This document shows, piece after piece, positions 15,891 to 25,800 of a stretch of 64,000 nt of DNA. The notes under the pieces were generated by a model, which was not told where the DNA came from, searched no databases, and saw only the letters and a program-made list of their open reading frames with translations. A program made the position numbers and the translations under genes. The DNA lies in the NCBI GenBank assembly GCA_002841945.1, contig PHBI01000009.1, positions 1-64,000 of the forward strand, given 5' to 3'. Origin of the DNA: Deltaproteobacteria bacterium HGW-Deltaproteobacteria-14. Its GTDB lineage: Bacteria > Myxococcota_A > UBA9042 > PHBI01. The first letter of the stretch is position 1, and each line of letters starts with the position of its first letter.

Positions 15891-15973
15891 AGAGCGAGCG
15901 CGAGCGCGGGCGGGAGCGGGAGCGCGGGCGGGAGCGGGAGCGGGCGCGGGAGCGGGAGCGGGAGCGGGAGCGG
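15891..15973. repeat. GGGAGC microsatellite-like repeat
   Basis: A run of imperfect six-base units (GGGAGC with GCGGGC variants) fills the gap between the signal peptidase start and the stop of the next - strand gene. Purines lie almost only on one strand, so slippage or unusual DNA structure is plausible. It carries no gene. Confidence 0.85.
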
Positions 15974-16762
15974 CTAGCGGCCTCCGGCGAAGCGGGCGGT
16001 GATGCCGTCGGCGAGGGCCTGGTACTCGGGGCGGCCGTCGCCGAAGGCGCGTGCCTCCCCGGGGCGGGCGGTGTAGGCCGAGACGTCGGCGTCCTCGCGG
16101 CACTCGCTCGCGGTGCGGCGGCCGGCGCCGGCGTAGTACTCGATGAGGTCGCCGCGGATCTGCTCCTGGAGCGCCTTCAGCTCGCCGTACATCGCCTCGG
16201 GCGCGATGTCCTTCTTGCCGAGCGCGTCGATCGCCCTCTGCACGATCCCCTCGCCAGCGCTGACGTAGTCCGACACGTGGAAGTACTCGTGACGGCGGGT
16301 CAGCGCCTGGGAGTAGAAGCGCGTCCGCGGCGCGTAGCCCGCTCCGTCCGGGGTCAGGTCGCTCACCGCCTGGGCATAGTTCTTCGGGTTGAGGCCGGTG
16401 CTCTGCGCGGACGCCACGTCGACCTTGCCCTCCGGGACCTTGAGGCCGACCTGAAACGAGACGTCGACGTGGGCGTTCGGCTGCACCTTCCCCCCGACCT
16501 TCTCGGTCTCGAAGGGGTGGACCTTCACGAAGGGCACGCAGTAGCCGTAGCCCGAGCCCCCGTGGGCGACCTCCTTCGCGGACGGGTTGATGTTCTTGGT
16601 GATCTTGCTGGGATCGACCGTCGAGTTGAGCGCCAGCGCGGCCTCCTGCTGGGCGAAGGGCTTGCCGACGAGGCCCGCCTTGACGTCCACGGCGCGCGCG
16701 GGAGCTGCCGCCTCCGGGGGCTCGTTCGACGCGACTGGGCGCGCCTGCACTCGCTGCTGCAT
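15974..16762 (-). CDS. Protein with HExxH motif, function unknown
   Basis: 262 residues, no signal peptide or membrane segment. The first 30 residues are Gln/Pro/Ala-rich. A beta-rich part (65-125) precedes LTRRHEYFHVSDYV, where His158, Glu159 and His162 form an HExxH zinc-protease-type motif, followed by a helical C-terminal part with several Glu residues that could give the third ligand. The setting of the motif resembles peptidase-like proteins linked to extracellular contractile injection systems, but this is only an impression. A clear promoter lies at 16792-16820, so the gene is probably transcribed on its own. It could be a small metallopeptidase, an effector or a non-catalytic fold. 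Confidence 0.6.
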   Translation of the reverse strand: MQQRVQARPVASNEPPEAAAPARAVDVKAGLVGKPFAQQEAALALNSTVDPSKITKNINPSAKEVAHGGSGYGYCVPFVKVHPFETEKVGGKVQPNAHVDVSFQVGLKVPEGKVDVASAQSTGLNPKNYAQAVSDLTPDGAGYAPRTRFYSQALTRRHEYFHVSDYVSAGEGIVQRAIDALGKKDIAPEAMYGELKALQEQIRGDLIEYYAGAGRRTASECREDADVSAYTARPGEARAFGDGRPEYQALADGITARFAGGR

Positions 16763-16791
16763 GAGACCTCTCGCACGCTGGATGAGCGCCC

Positions 16792-16820
16792 ATTATCGAC
16801 ACGTTGCGCGACGCCATCAA
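16792..16820 (-). promoter_or_regulatory. Sigma-70-type promoter for the HExxH gene
   Basis: On the - strand, TTGATG (16820-16815) and GATAAT (16797-16792) are separated by 17 bases. The -10 matches five of six consensus bases and the -35 four of six. The predicted start near 16785 gives a leader of about 23 bases to the ATG at 16762. Confidence 0.6.
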
Positions 16821-16864
16821 CGCCCGGGCCGCAGATGTCCGATGGGCGTGGGATCAAGTCAGCG

Positions 16865-18277
16865 TCAGGGCGCCGGCGCGTGGCCGGTCGCCGGCACGCT
16901 GACGACCTCGAGCCCCCCGTGGGTGGCGACGGGCTTCATCGTGCGCACGTCGATCGTCGCCCAGGGCAGCGCGTCGGGCGCCGTCCAGGTCGATCCCGTG
17001 ACCCACAGGGTGTCGCCGACGAGGCGGTGACCCCAGACGTAGTCGCTGTAGGCGACGTCGACGGCGCCGATCGGCGCGCCGCTCGCCCCGTCGACCGCGG
17101 TGATCGTGTGGGTCGTCATGTCCGCCGCCAGGGTGACCGCGGAGCTCCCGATCACCTGCCCCCGCCACCGCGCGGGCGCCAGGGTCGCGACCACGGCGCC
17201 GGTCTCGAGATCGAGGGTCGCGAAGGTCGGGCCCGGCCGCAGGAGCACCAGCGGAAACCGGGGGAGCGCCCCGACGAGCTGCGCCCCTTCGCTCGCCACG
17301 TCGCCGGCGACGTCCCCGGGCAGCCGGGTGCGCCAGGCCACCGCGCCGCTGGCCTCGCGGGGGTCGACGGCGTAGGCGAAAACCGCGTCGTCGCCGTCCG
17401 CGACGATGATGAGATGCGCCCCGTAGCGGCCGCACTGGCGGGCGACGAGGTCGCCCGGCAGCTCGCGGACCACCGTAACCCCGCCCGCGCTCGCGAGCGG
17501 GAGGCGCACCAGCGCTTGGCCGCGCACGGCGAGGAGCGCGCTGCCGGGGCCGGCGCCCTCGATCCCGCAGTCCGCGCGCACCTCGAAGTCCGTCCACACG
17601 GGCGCCCCGGTCGCGAGGTCGAAGACGTCGCTGCGGCGCCGATCCCGCGTGACGACACGGTCGCCGGCCGCCAGGACCACCGTCGCGCCGCTGAGCGCCT
17701 GCGGGGTGGTCCCATCCCGGCCGACGACGCTGGCGCGCGACCACCGGAGCGCTCCGGTCGCGCGGTCGAGGGCGTCGATCTGCAGGTCCGTCTCGCAGCC
17801 GCTGAAGACGAGGAGCGCGTCCCCGAGGACCCGCGGGGCCAGCGTGGTGGCGGAGCTCGTGAAGCTGGAGCGGTCGGCGGGGTCGACGCACGCCGCGACG
17901 AGCGGCCGGCGCCACGCGATGCCCGGGGTCCCGGCGCGCGCGAACGCGAGGACCTCGCGCCCGAGGCTGGTCCCGGTGACGACGTAGACGCGCTCGCTGT
18001 CGAACGCGATCTCGGCGCGCCCCAGGCTCGGGGCGAAGTCGTTCGGCGTCGTCTCGACCTCCCACACGGCGCCCTTGGCGGCGTCGATCAGCGCGACCGC
18101 GAACCGCTGCGTCTCGTCGGCGTCGAGCTGCACCAGGGCCACCGCCTCGGTCTCGGAGGCCGGCGCGAGGGCCATGATCACCGCCCTCGGCGGCTTCCCG
18201 CCGAGCAGCAGGGCGGCGGCGGCGATCCCGCCACCGACCAGGACGAGGAGAGCGAGGACGACGGCGGGTCGCTTCAT
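16865..18277 (-). CDS. Membrane-anchored PQQ-type beta-propeller protein
   Basis: 470 residues from the ATG at 18277; a longer reading adds only Arg/Ala-rich sequence. Residues 1-25 (MKRPAVVLALLVLVGGGIAA) form a single membrane anchor or uncleaved signal. The rest is a chain of short beta-strands with recurring patterns such as DALDRATGALRW, VFDLATGAPVW, TLDLETGAVVA and VDGASGAPIG, typical of PQQ/BamB-like propeller blades. Seven or eight blades fit the length. No catalytic site was seen. It may scaffold protein interactions in the periplasm; nothing nearby points to outer-membrane assembly, so I do not call it BamB. Confidence 0.75.
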   Translation of the reverse strand: MKRPAVVLALLVLVGGGIAAAALLLGGKPPRAVIMALAPASETEAVALVQLDADETQRFAVALIDAAKGAVWEVETTPNDFAPSLGRAEIAFDSERVYVVTGTSLGREVLAFARAGTPGIAWRRPLVAACVDPADRSSFTSSATTLAPRVLGDALLVFSGCETDLQIDALDRATGALRWSRASVVGRDGTTPQALSGATVVLAAGDRVVTRDRRRSDVFDLATGAPVWTDFEVRADCGIEGAGPGSALLAVRGQALVRLPLASAGGVTVVRELPGDLVARQCGRYGAHLIIVADGDDAVFAYAVDPREASGAVAWRTRLPGDVAGDVASEGAQLVGALPRFPLVLLRPGPTFATLDLETGAVVATLAPARWRGQVIGSSAVTLAADMTTHTITAVDGASGAPIGAVDVAYSDYVWGHRLVGDTLWVTGSTWTAPDALPWATIDVRTMKPVATHGGLEVVSVPATGHAPAP

Positions 18278-18470
18278 GGCGGCGCTCCGGTGGGCGAGGC
18301 GGGGTGAATACCGGACGGGGCTGCGGGCCGCCCTCCAGCCCCGGACGCTAGCGGCGCTGGGGGCGCTCCACAACCCTCACCGATCCCACATCTTCGCGGG
18401 GCCAGACCGATCGTGAGGCCGCAAGCGCCCCCCACTCCCCCCCGAATCGGGGTTGGAGTACGCTCGGCCC

Positions 18471-19268
18471 ATGCGATGGAACGAGCTCGAAGCCGGCCTC
18501 CGCCGTCACGCGTCCCTCGGCATCCTCGACACCTACGGCGAGGTCGAGGACCCGAAGGGGCGCTACCCCCTGCTGCGCCTGCGGACCGCAGGAGGGGCGC
18601 TGTGCGTCATCACCGCGGGCTTCCACGGCGACGAGCAGTCGGGGCCCATCTCGCTCATGGAGCACCTGCCCGAGGTCATCGACTACGCGCGCGCCAACGA
18701 CGTCGCCCTGGCCGTCTACCCGTGCCTCAACCCGTCGGGCTTCGACGCGTTCAGCCGCTACAACCGCAACGGCGAGAAGCCGAACAACTGGTTCATCGAC
18801 TACGAGCTCCCCGACGGCCGTGTCATCGGCGAGCTGCGCGAGATCGTGCCCTACACCCGGACCCTGCTGCGCACCGTCGGCCCCGCCGAGACCCGGGCCC
18901 TCATCGCTGAGATGGAGCGCCTGCCGGCGACCCCGGTGGGCGCGCTCGACCTCCACCAGGACCCCTACTTCGACGGGCACCTCGCCTACGCCTACGCCTT
19001 CGGGGACCCCGGCCCGTACATCGACCTCATCAACCGAAGCGAGCGCATCGTGCCGATCGCGCGCTCCCACGAGGTCGACGACCACACCCACTCCGATGAG
19101 CACGGCCTGGTCTACTTCCACGACGGCAGCGTCACCGACTACTTCATGCGCCGAGGGACGGCCTACACCGCCGTCGTCGAGACCACGACCGACACCGACA
19201 TGGCCCTGGCCTGCCAGGTCAACCTCGTCTGGATGCGCGGCTTCATCGACCTCTGCGCGAGGGTGTGA
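18471..19268 (+). CDS. M14-type zinc carboxypeptidase / succinylglutamate desuccinylase-like protein
   Basis: 265 residues from the ATG at 18471. Zinc ligands are visible as TAGFHGDE (His52, Glu55) and DLHQD (His162). The substrate-binding NRNG follows RY near 97-101, and AVVETTTDT supplies a candidate catalytic Glu238. This is the order of the M14 fold used by carboxypeptidases and aspartoacylase/desuccinylase enzymes. There is no signal peptide, so it acts in the cytoplasm, perhaps on amino-acid or peptide amides. TACGCT at 18459-18464 lies only six bases before the ATG, so transcription may begin at or next to the start codon (a leaderless mRNA), although no good -35 is present. It converges with the giant lipoprotein gene. 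Confidence 0.82.
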   Translation: MRWNELEAGLRRHASLGILDTYGEVEDPKGRYPLLRLRTAGGALCVITAGFHGDEQSGPISLMEHLPEVIDYARANDVALAVYPCLNPSGFDAFSRYNRNGEKPNNWFIDYELPDGRVIGELREIVPYTRTLLRTVGPAETRALIAEMERLPATPVGALDLHQDPYFDGHLAYAYAFGDPGPYIDLINRSERIVPIARSHEVDDHTHSDEHGLVYFHDGSVTDYFMRRGTAYTAVVETTTDTDMALACQVNLVWMRGFIDLCARV

Positions 19269-19289
19269 GGCGCGCCCGGGGCCCGCGGG

Positions 19290-19319
19290 CGATGTTGATC
19301 AATCATGATCAACATCGCG
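19290..19319. terminator. Inverted repeat between convergent genes
   Basis: GCGATGTTGATCA (19290-19302) and its exact complement (19307-19319) flank ATCA, giving a 13-base-pair stem with a four-base loop, in the 55-base gap between two convergent stops. It contains TGATCA cores like those at 12771-12790. It could serve as a two-way transcription end or a protein site. Confidence 0.55.
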
Positions 19320-19323
19320 TGCA

Positions 19324-19860
19324 TCAGCGCACGTAGACCTCGAGGGGCGAGACGCTCCCGCTGCCCGACCAGTCGCTGTAGGCGTTGCCGCCGAGGTTGG
19401 GGCCGAGGTGCAGGCCGCCGCCGTTGCCGCAGGCCCAGTAGAGGTTCGGCCAGCTGCCGCTGATGCCGCACGAGTAGGACATATAGCCCGCGCGCGCGCC
19501 GCTCCAGCCGCTGCCGTTGGTCGGCGCCCCGCTGTTGAGCAGCGCCCCCGCCCGCAGGTTGGTGATCGCGAAGTTGTTGGCGGCCGAGGTGACCGAGTCG
19601 GAGGCGTTGCCGGCCGTGCGGATGTGCACGACGCTGCTGGCGTTGGCGAGGGTCTGCATCGTCGCGAGGGGCAGGTAGCTCTGCGTCCCCGGCGTCACCG
19701 TCCCCGGGGTGCCCGCCGCGCCGGAGGTCGCGGTCGAGCGGATGAGAGACCACCCCCCGCCGTCGTGGAGCTGGTCGCAGTACACGTCGAAGTCCGCCGC
19801 GCCGTCGCCGTTGGAGTCGATGCGGTAGACGGCGCTCCCGCTCAGCCCGGCGGTGTAGGA
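19324..19860 (-). other. Fibrinogen-like C-terminal domain of the giant lipoprotein
   Basis: The last 180 or so residues begin with DFDVYCDQLHDGGGWSLI, the classic opening of fibrinogen-related domains (YCD-x-x-x-DGGGW), and end in SPLEVYVR. In animals such domains bind glycans and surfaces. As the domain furthest from the lipid anchor it is a good candidate for the ligand-binding tip. Confidence 0.7.
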
Positions 19861-22800
19861 GTAGGGCGCCGTGGGGTAGCGGTAGCCGTAGCAGGAGGTC
19901 GCGTAGCTGCCGTCCGCCCAGCGGTAGTAGCCGCTCGCGTCCTGGATCCCGTAGACCGTGGGCGAGAACGCGATGTCGCAGCCGGGCTCGACGCTCTGGT
20001 AGCCGCCCGAGCTCGTCACCGGCGCGCTGCCCGTGGCCCAGACGGTGTCGTGCCCGTTCTGCACCGGGACGAAGCTCGCGCTGATCCACAGGCCGCGCGA
20101 CACCGCGTCCGCCTGCCGCGTGTCGCCGCTCGGCGCGCCGCCCCAGGCCACGAAGCCCACCATGTTCGCGGCCGTCGTGGTGGTCGAGGTGTAGACCGCC
20201 AGCTCGTCGACGCGCCCGACGCTGGCGCCGATGGTGTAGGTCACGCTGTCGCCGGGCACCATCGTGGTGCTCGCCAGCACCGAGCACGAGGCGCCGTTGC
20301 ACACCGTCCAGTTGGTCGTGGTCAGGTTGGCGCCCGAGGTGTTGCGCAGGACGACCTGGTCCTGCGCGGCCCCAAAGCGCACCGCCTCGATGGCGATCGG
20401 CATCCCGCTGGCCGTCGTCAGCGACCCGGCGCGGCTCGGGCAGGTCCCGACCTCACACCAGAAGGTGTTGGTCAGGCACTTGCCGCTGGCGTAGGCGCCG
20501 ACCACGTTCGCCACGTCGACCAGGTGGACCGCCTCGGCGTAGACCGTGATCTCGTCGAGCTGCCCCATGAAGCCGTCGCCGAAGAGGAGCGGCGCCGCCG
20601 GCGCCACCGCGCCGAGCCCGGTCAGGGCCGCCGTGGCGTCCGGCGCCCCGTCGACGTAGGCGTAGAGCGCGTCATCGTAGCGGTCGACCACCATCGCCAC
20701 GTGGTGCCACGCGCCGTCGCGCACCAGCGCCGCGCCGACCGCGATGACCGAGGTCCCCTCGCCGTCCTGCAGCGCGTACTCGAGGCTGTCGCTGTCGCCG
20801 CCGCTGAGGACCGTGATGGCCCAGCGCTCGCGCAGGCCCGGGTTGGCGTCGTAGTCGTCGCGGGCGACCAGGCTCTCGACGACGTCGCCGGTCGTCGTGC
20901 CCTTGACCCACAGCTCGACCGTGAACGAGCCCGCGCCGGGGTTCAGCGCGATCGGCGCCGCGGCGACGCTGACGCCGTCGGCCCCGCCGTGGAGCGTGAA
21001 GGCGCCGTCGACGTAGCCGCGATCGACCGTCGCGTTGCCGAGCAGCGTCGCCGTCAGGCCCCCGAGCTCGTCGGTGGCGTCGAGGTCGCCGGTCCACCAG
21101 TGGGTCGCCCCCGGCGGGAGCAGCGCGCAGGCGGCCGTGGCGTCGCTGCGCTGGTCGTGGCAGGTCGCGCCGCCGCTGCACGGGTCGGGCGCGCACTCGT
21201 CGTCGTCGGCCGCGCAGTCGGTGCCGCCGAAGCCGGTGCCCGAGCAGTCGCAGGTGTAGCCGTCCGGCGTGTCGTCGACCGAGCAGACGCCGCTCGACTG
21301 GCACGGCAGCGCGTCGCAGCCGGACGCCGTGCAGCTCACGCCGTCGCCCTCGAAGCCGGCGTTGCAGGTGCAGTCGAAGGAGCCCGCGACGTTGCTGCAG
21401 GCGGCGTTGCGGTCGCAGTCGGCGGTCCCGAGCGCGCACTCGTCGTCGTCCGTACACGTCACGCCGTCGCCGCTGTAGCCCGCGTTGCACGTGCAGGTGA
21501 AGGCGCCGGTCGTGTTCGCGCACAGGGCGTCGGCCGCGCAGTTGTCGGTGCCGAGGGCGCACTCGTCGACGTCCGCGCAGGTGACGCCGTCGCCGGAGTA
21601 GCCCGCGACGCAGGCGCAGCTGAAGGTCCCGGGGGCGTTGCTACAGGTCGCGTTGGCCGAGCAGTTGTTGCCGCCGCCCTGGCCCACGCACTCGTCGTCG
21701 TCCGTGCAGGTGATGCCGTCGCCGCTGTAGCCCGCGTTGCAGGTGCAGGTGAAGGCGCCCGGGGTGTTGGCGCAGGTCGCGTTGGCGTTGCAGTCGTCGG
21801 TGCCGAGTTCGCACTCGTCGTCGTCGCTGCAGGTCACGCCGTCGCCGCTGAAGCCGCTGTTGCAGGCGCACACGAAGCCGCCGTCGGTGTCGAAGCAGGT
21901 CGCGTCGGCGGCGCAGTCGTCGGTCCCGGCGAGGCACTCGTCGATGTTGGTACACGTCACGCCGTCGCCGCTGTAGCCGGCGTTGCAGGCGCAGCTGAAG
22001 CCGCCCGGGAGGTTGCTGCAGGTGGCGTTGGCGTCGCAGTTGGCGACACCGCTCGAGCACTCGTCGAGGTCGCCGTCGCAGTTCTTGCCGCCAAAGCCGG
22101 TGCCGTTGCAGTTGCAGCTGTAGCCGCTCGCCTGCTCGCTGCAGACGCCGCCGTTGAGGCACGGGTCGACGGTGCAGCCGCCAAAGCACGAGGCCGCGCA
22201 GCCGACCGCGTCGACGCTGGCCCCGGCCTGGGTGTCGGGGCAGCGGTCGTAGCGGTTCCAGACGCCGTCGCCGTCGCGATCGGCGTGGCCGACGAGGCGC
22301 AGCATGATGCCCCCCGAGGCCCCCGCGGACGGCTGCCGCACCGCGACGCTGATGCGGTTGGTGCCGGCCACGAAGCCGCTCGCCAGGGTGAAGCCGACGG
22401 AGTCCACCGGCTGCCCGCCGGTCGGGCTGTCGGCGCCGTTGCTCGTGCCGTTGACGTAGACGGTGGTGATGTCGCCGTCGACGTAGCCCACGGCGTCGAT
22501 GCGGAAGGTCGCCACGTCCGCGGCCGGGACGTCGACGAGGCGCTCGAAGTAGACGATCCCGGTCGAGCCCCAGGCGCCGCAGCCGACGCCGCTCGGGGCG
22601 ATCCAGTCGGCCGCCGTCCACGACTGCTTGTCGTCGCTGGCGGAGCAGGGGCCGCTGACGTCGGCCGCCGCCGCCGCCGCGCCGAGGGACGCGCCGGTCT
22701 TCCACGCCGGGTCGGCCTCGCCGCGGCTGACGCGGTCACCCACCTCGTCGACCGCCGTCGAGAGGCTCGGGACCGAGGGCACCGGCGCGACCGTGACGTC

Positions 22801-25800
22801 GGTGTGGCAGACCGGGTCCTTGTCCGAGCAGCCGCTGTCGGTGCCGGCCGCGGCGAGGTCGTCAAAGCACAGCCCGCAGCTCGTCATGCAGCCGTTGTCG
22901 GCGGTGGTCTGGCCGACCAGCGTGCTCGGGCACTGGTCGGCGTCGTCCGCGACGCCGTCCTGGTCGGCGTCGGCGTGGGCGTGGCCGGCGACGATGAGGG
23001 CCGCCGTGTCGAGCACGAGCCCGGTCTTGCGGACCGCGAAGCTGATGGTGTTGACCCCGGCGACGAAGCCCGTCACGACGTCGAAGTCGACCGGGGTGTT
23101 CGGCTGGTAGGCCGGGCCGCGCACGCCGAGCGCCACGCCGTTGAGGTAGACCTCGATGATCTGGGTCTCGGTCTGGGCCGAGAACGTCGCCCAGAAGGTC
23201 GCGAGCTGCGCCGACGAGACCGTGAAGTCACGGTGGTAGAAGACCGCGTTGTCGGACTGGGTCGGCGCGGCCGGGGGCGCGCAGGAGGAGGCGATGACGT
23301 CGAAGTCGTCGCCGTCCACGAGGCCGTCGCAGTCGTTGTCGACGCCGTCGCAGACCTCGTCGGCGCCCGGGTTGATGGCCGGGTCGCCCGGCGCGCAGTC
23401 GCACACGTCGGCGTAGTGGTCGCCGTCGCTGTCGGGCTCGGCGAGCGAGAAGTGGAGCGTGAAGTTGTTGATGGTGCCGGAGTTGCCGCCGTTGTAGCCG
23501 CTGTTGTCGATGGCCCGCACGCGCCACGTGCCGTCGAGGACCCGGTTGTCGACGCAGCCCGACAGCGACGTGCCGTCGTCGGGGGCGTAGCTCCCGGTGA
23601 ACGGGTTGGCGCCGCCGCCGATGGCGGTCGTGGCCTCGTCGTCGAGGCGGGTGTTGATGAAGTTTGCGCCGCCGCCCTTGCCCGAGATGATGCGGAACCA
23701 GCTGGCGCTGCGCGGCGAGTAGAGCTCGACCGAGAGCTGGCTGGTCGTCGGGTGGGTCAGGTTGAGGCTGACGTCGAGGTCGAGCGTCGTGCGGGGATCG
23801 CTGATGGCCGCCGCGTTGCACTGGGAGTAGCGCGTCGGGAAGAGGCCGGTGTCGGTGCAGGTGTAGCTCGTGTTGCCGCTGAGGTAGAAGTTGTTGTCGC
23901 CGCCGTCGGGGCAGTAGCGCTCCTGCAGCGGGGTGCCGCAGGTGGTCGTGACGTCGCGGTCGTCCTCGTCGGTGAAGCCATCGAGGTCGTTGTCGGCCGC
24001 GTCGCAGACCTCGGCGTAGGTCAGGTTCGGCTCGGGGCAGTCGGAGTCCGCGGCGGCGATCCAGTTGGCGTCGGGGAAGGGCCGGCGGTTCCAGCTCCGG
24101 TAGCACTGATCGGTCACGAGGGCCGCGGTGCGGGCGCCGTCGAGGGTCTCCGAGGTGCGCCACGCGGCGTCGCTCGCGGACCTCGCCTGGATGGCGCCGT
24201 CCCAGCCGGAGGACAGGACGAAGGACGAGACCGGCGGGGCGCCTGGGTCCTCGCAGTCGGCGACGCAGGCGCCCGAGTCGAGCGGGCACAGCCAGCCCTG
24301 CTCGCGGTCGCAGTCGGCGCCGCAGCCGTCGCCGGGGGTGGTGTTGCCGTCGTCGCAGGTCTCGTCGCCGAGGACCCGCCCGTCGCCGCAGATCGGGTCG
24401 TCGCAGAGCTTGTCGCTGAACCCGGTGCCGCTGCAGTCGCAGAAGAAGTCGCCGTCGAGGTCGCTGCAGACGCCGCCGTTCTGGCACGGCCGCGCGCGGC
24501 ACTCGTCGGTGTTGACGCAGGCGCCGACGGCGTCGGGGACGAAGCCCGGGGCGCAGGCGCAGCTGGCGCCGCCGTCCTCGTTGGTGCACGCCTCGTTGGG
24601 GGCGCAGGTCACCAGGCCCAGGGCGCACTCGTCGACGTCGGTCTGGCAGAAGGCGCCGGTGTAGCCGGTGCCGCCGCAGTCGCAGGCGACGGTCCCGCTG
24701 GCGTCGTCACAGGCGCCGCCGTTGAGGCACGGGCCCTCCGAGCAGGAGTCGGCCGCGTCGCAGCGCTCGCCCGACCCGTTGTAGCCCGGATCGCAGGCGC
24801 ACTCGTAGCTGCCGTCGACGTTGGTGCAGGTCGCGTTGACGTCGCAGGTGTCGGTGCCGAGCGCGCACTCGTCGACGTCGACGTCGCAGTACGGGCCCTC
24901 GTAGCCGGTGCCCGCGCAGCCGCAGCTGAACGCGACGCACGGCACGTCGCACAGGGTCGCCCCGACGCCACAGCCGCCGGCGCCGTTGGGCGCGTAGCAC
25001 TCGCCGTTGGCGTACTCGCAGACGATGTCCCGGGAGGCGTCCGCCGGGTGCGGGAACAGCGCGCAGTCGCACACCGGCCGGCCCTGGGTCCCGGCGAGGC
25101 ACTCCTCGACGGCGCAGGCCCCGCCGTTGAGGCACGGCGCGTCACCGCAGCTGGTCGCCTGGGTGCAGGTGCGGCCGTCGCCGACGTAGCCCCCGTCGCA
25201 GGCGCACTCGAAGCCGCCCTCGGTGTTGGTGCAGGTGGCAGAGGCGCCGCAGTCGTCGGTGTTCTTCTGGCACTCGTCGACGTCGACGTCGCAGTAGAAG
25301 CCGCCCCAGCCCGGCTGACAGGCGCACAGGAAGCCGTCGGGCTGCTCGACGCAGCTGCCGTTGACGCACTGGTTGGTGCCGCAGTACGGCTCGGGGGTGT
25401 CGCAGTGGGTGCCGACCCAGCCGGTGTCACAGTCGCAGGTGTAGCCGGCGATGTGGTCGGTGCAGGCGCCGTGCGAGCAGGGGTCGGGATCGCACTCGTC
25501 GATCTCGGTCTCGCAGTGGCTGCCCGTGTAGCCGGTGTTGGCGCAGTTGCAGGCGTAGATGGCGACGCCGTCGATGCAGCGCCCGCCGTTCTCGCAGGGC
25601 TGGGCGGCGCAGTCGTCGATGTTGTGGCCGCAGTAGGGGCCGTCGTAGCCGCTGGTGCCGCAGTCGCAGGTGTAGCCGTTGACGCCGTCCACACAGGCCG
25701 AGCCGTGCTGGCAGGCGTGACCCGGGCAGTCGTCGATGTTGTCCTCACACAGCGTGCCCGTGAAGCCGGTCGTCCCGCAGTCGCAGGTGAAGCCGCCGAG

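Noticed and set aside
16865..18277. Propeller protein as the assembly factor BamB
   Set aside because: It has a membrane anchor without a lipobox and no outer-membrane assembly genes next to it; only the propeller fold is supported.
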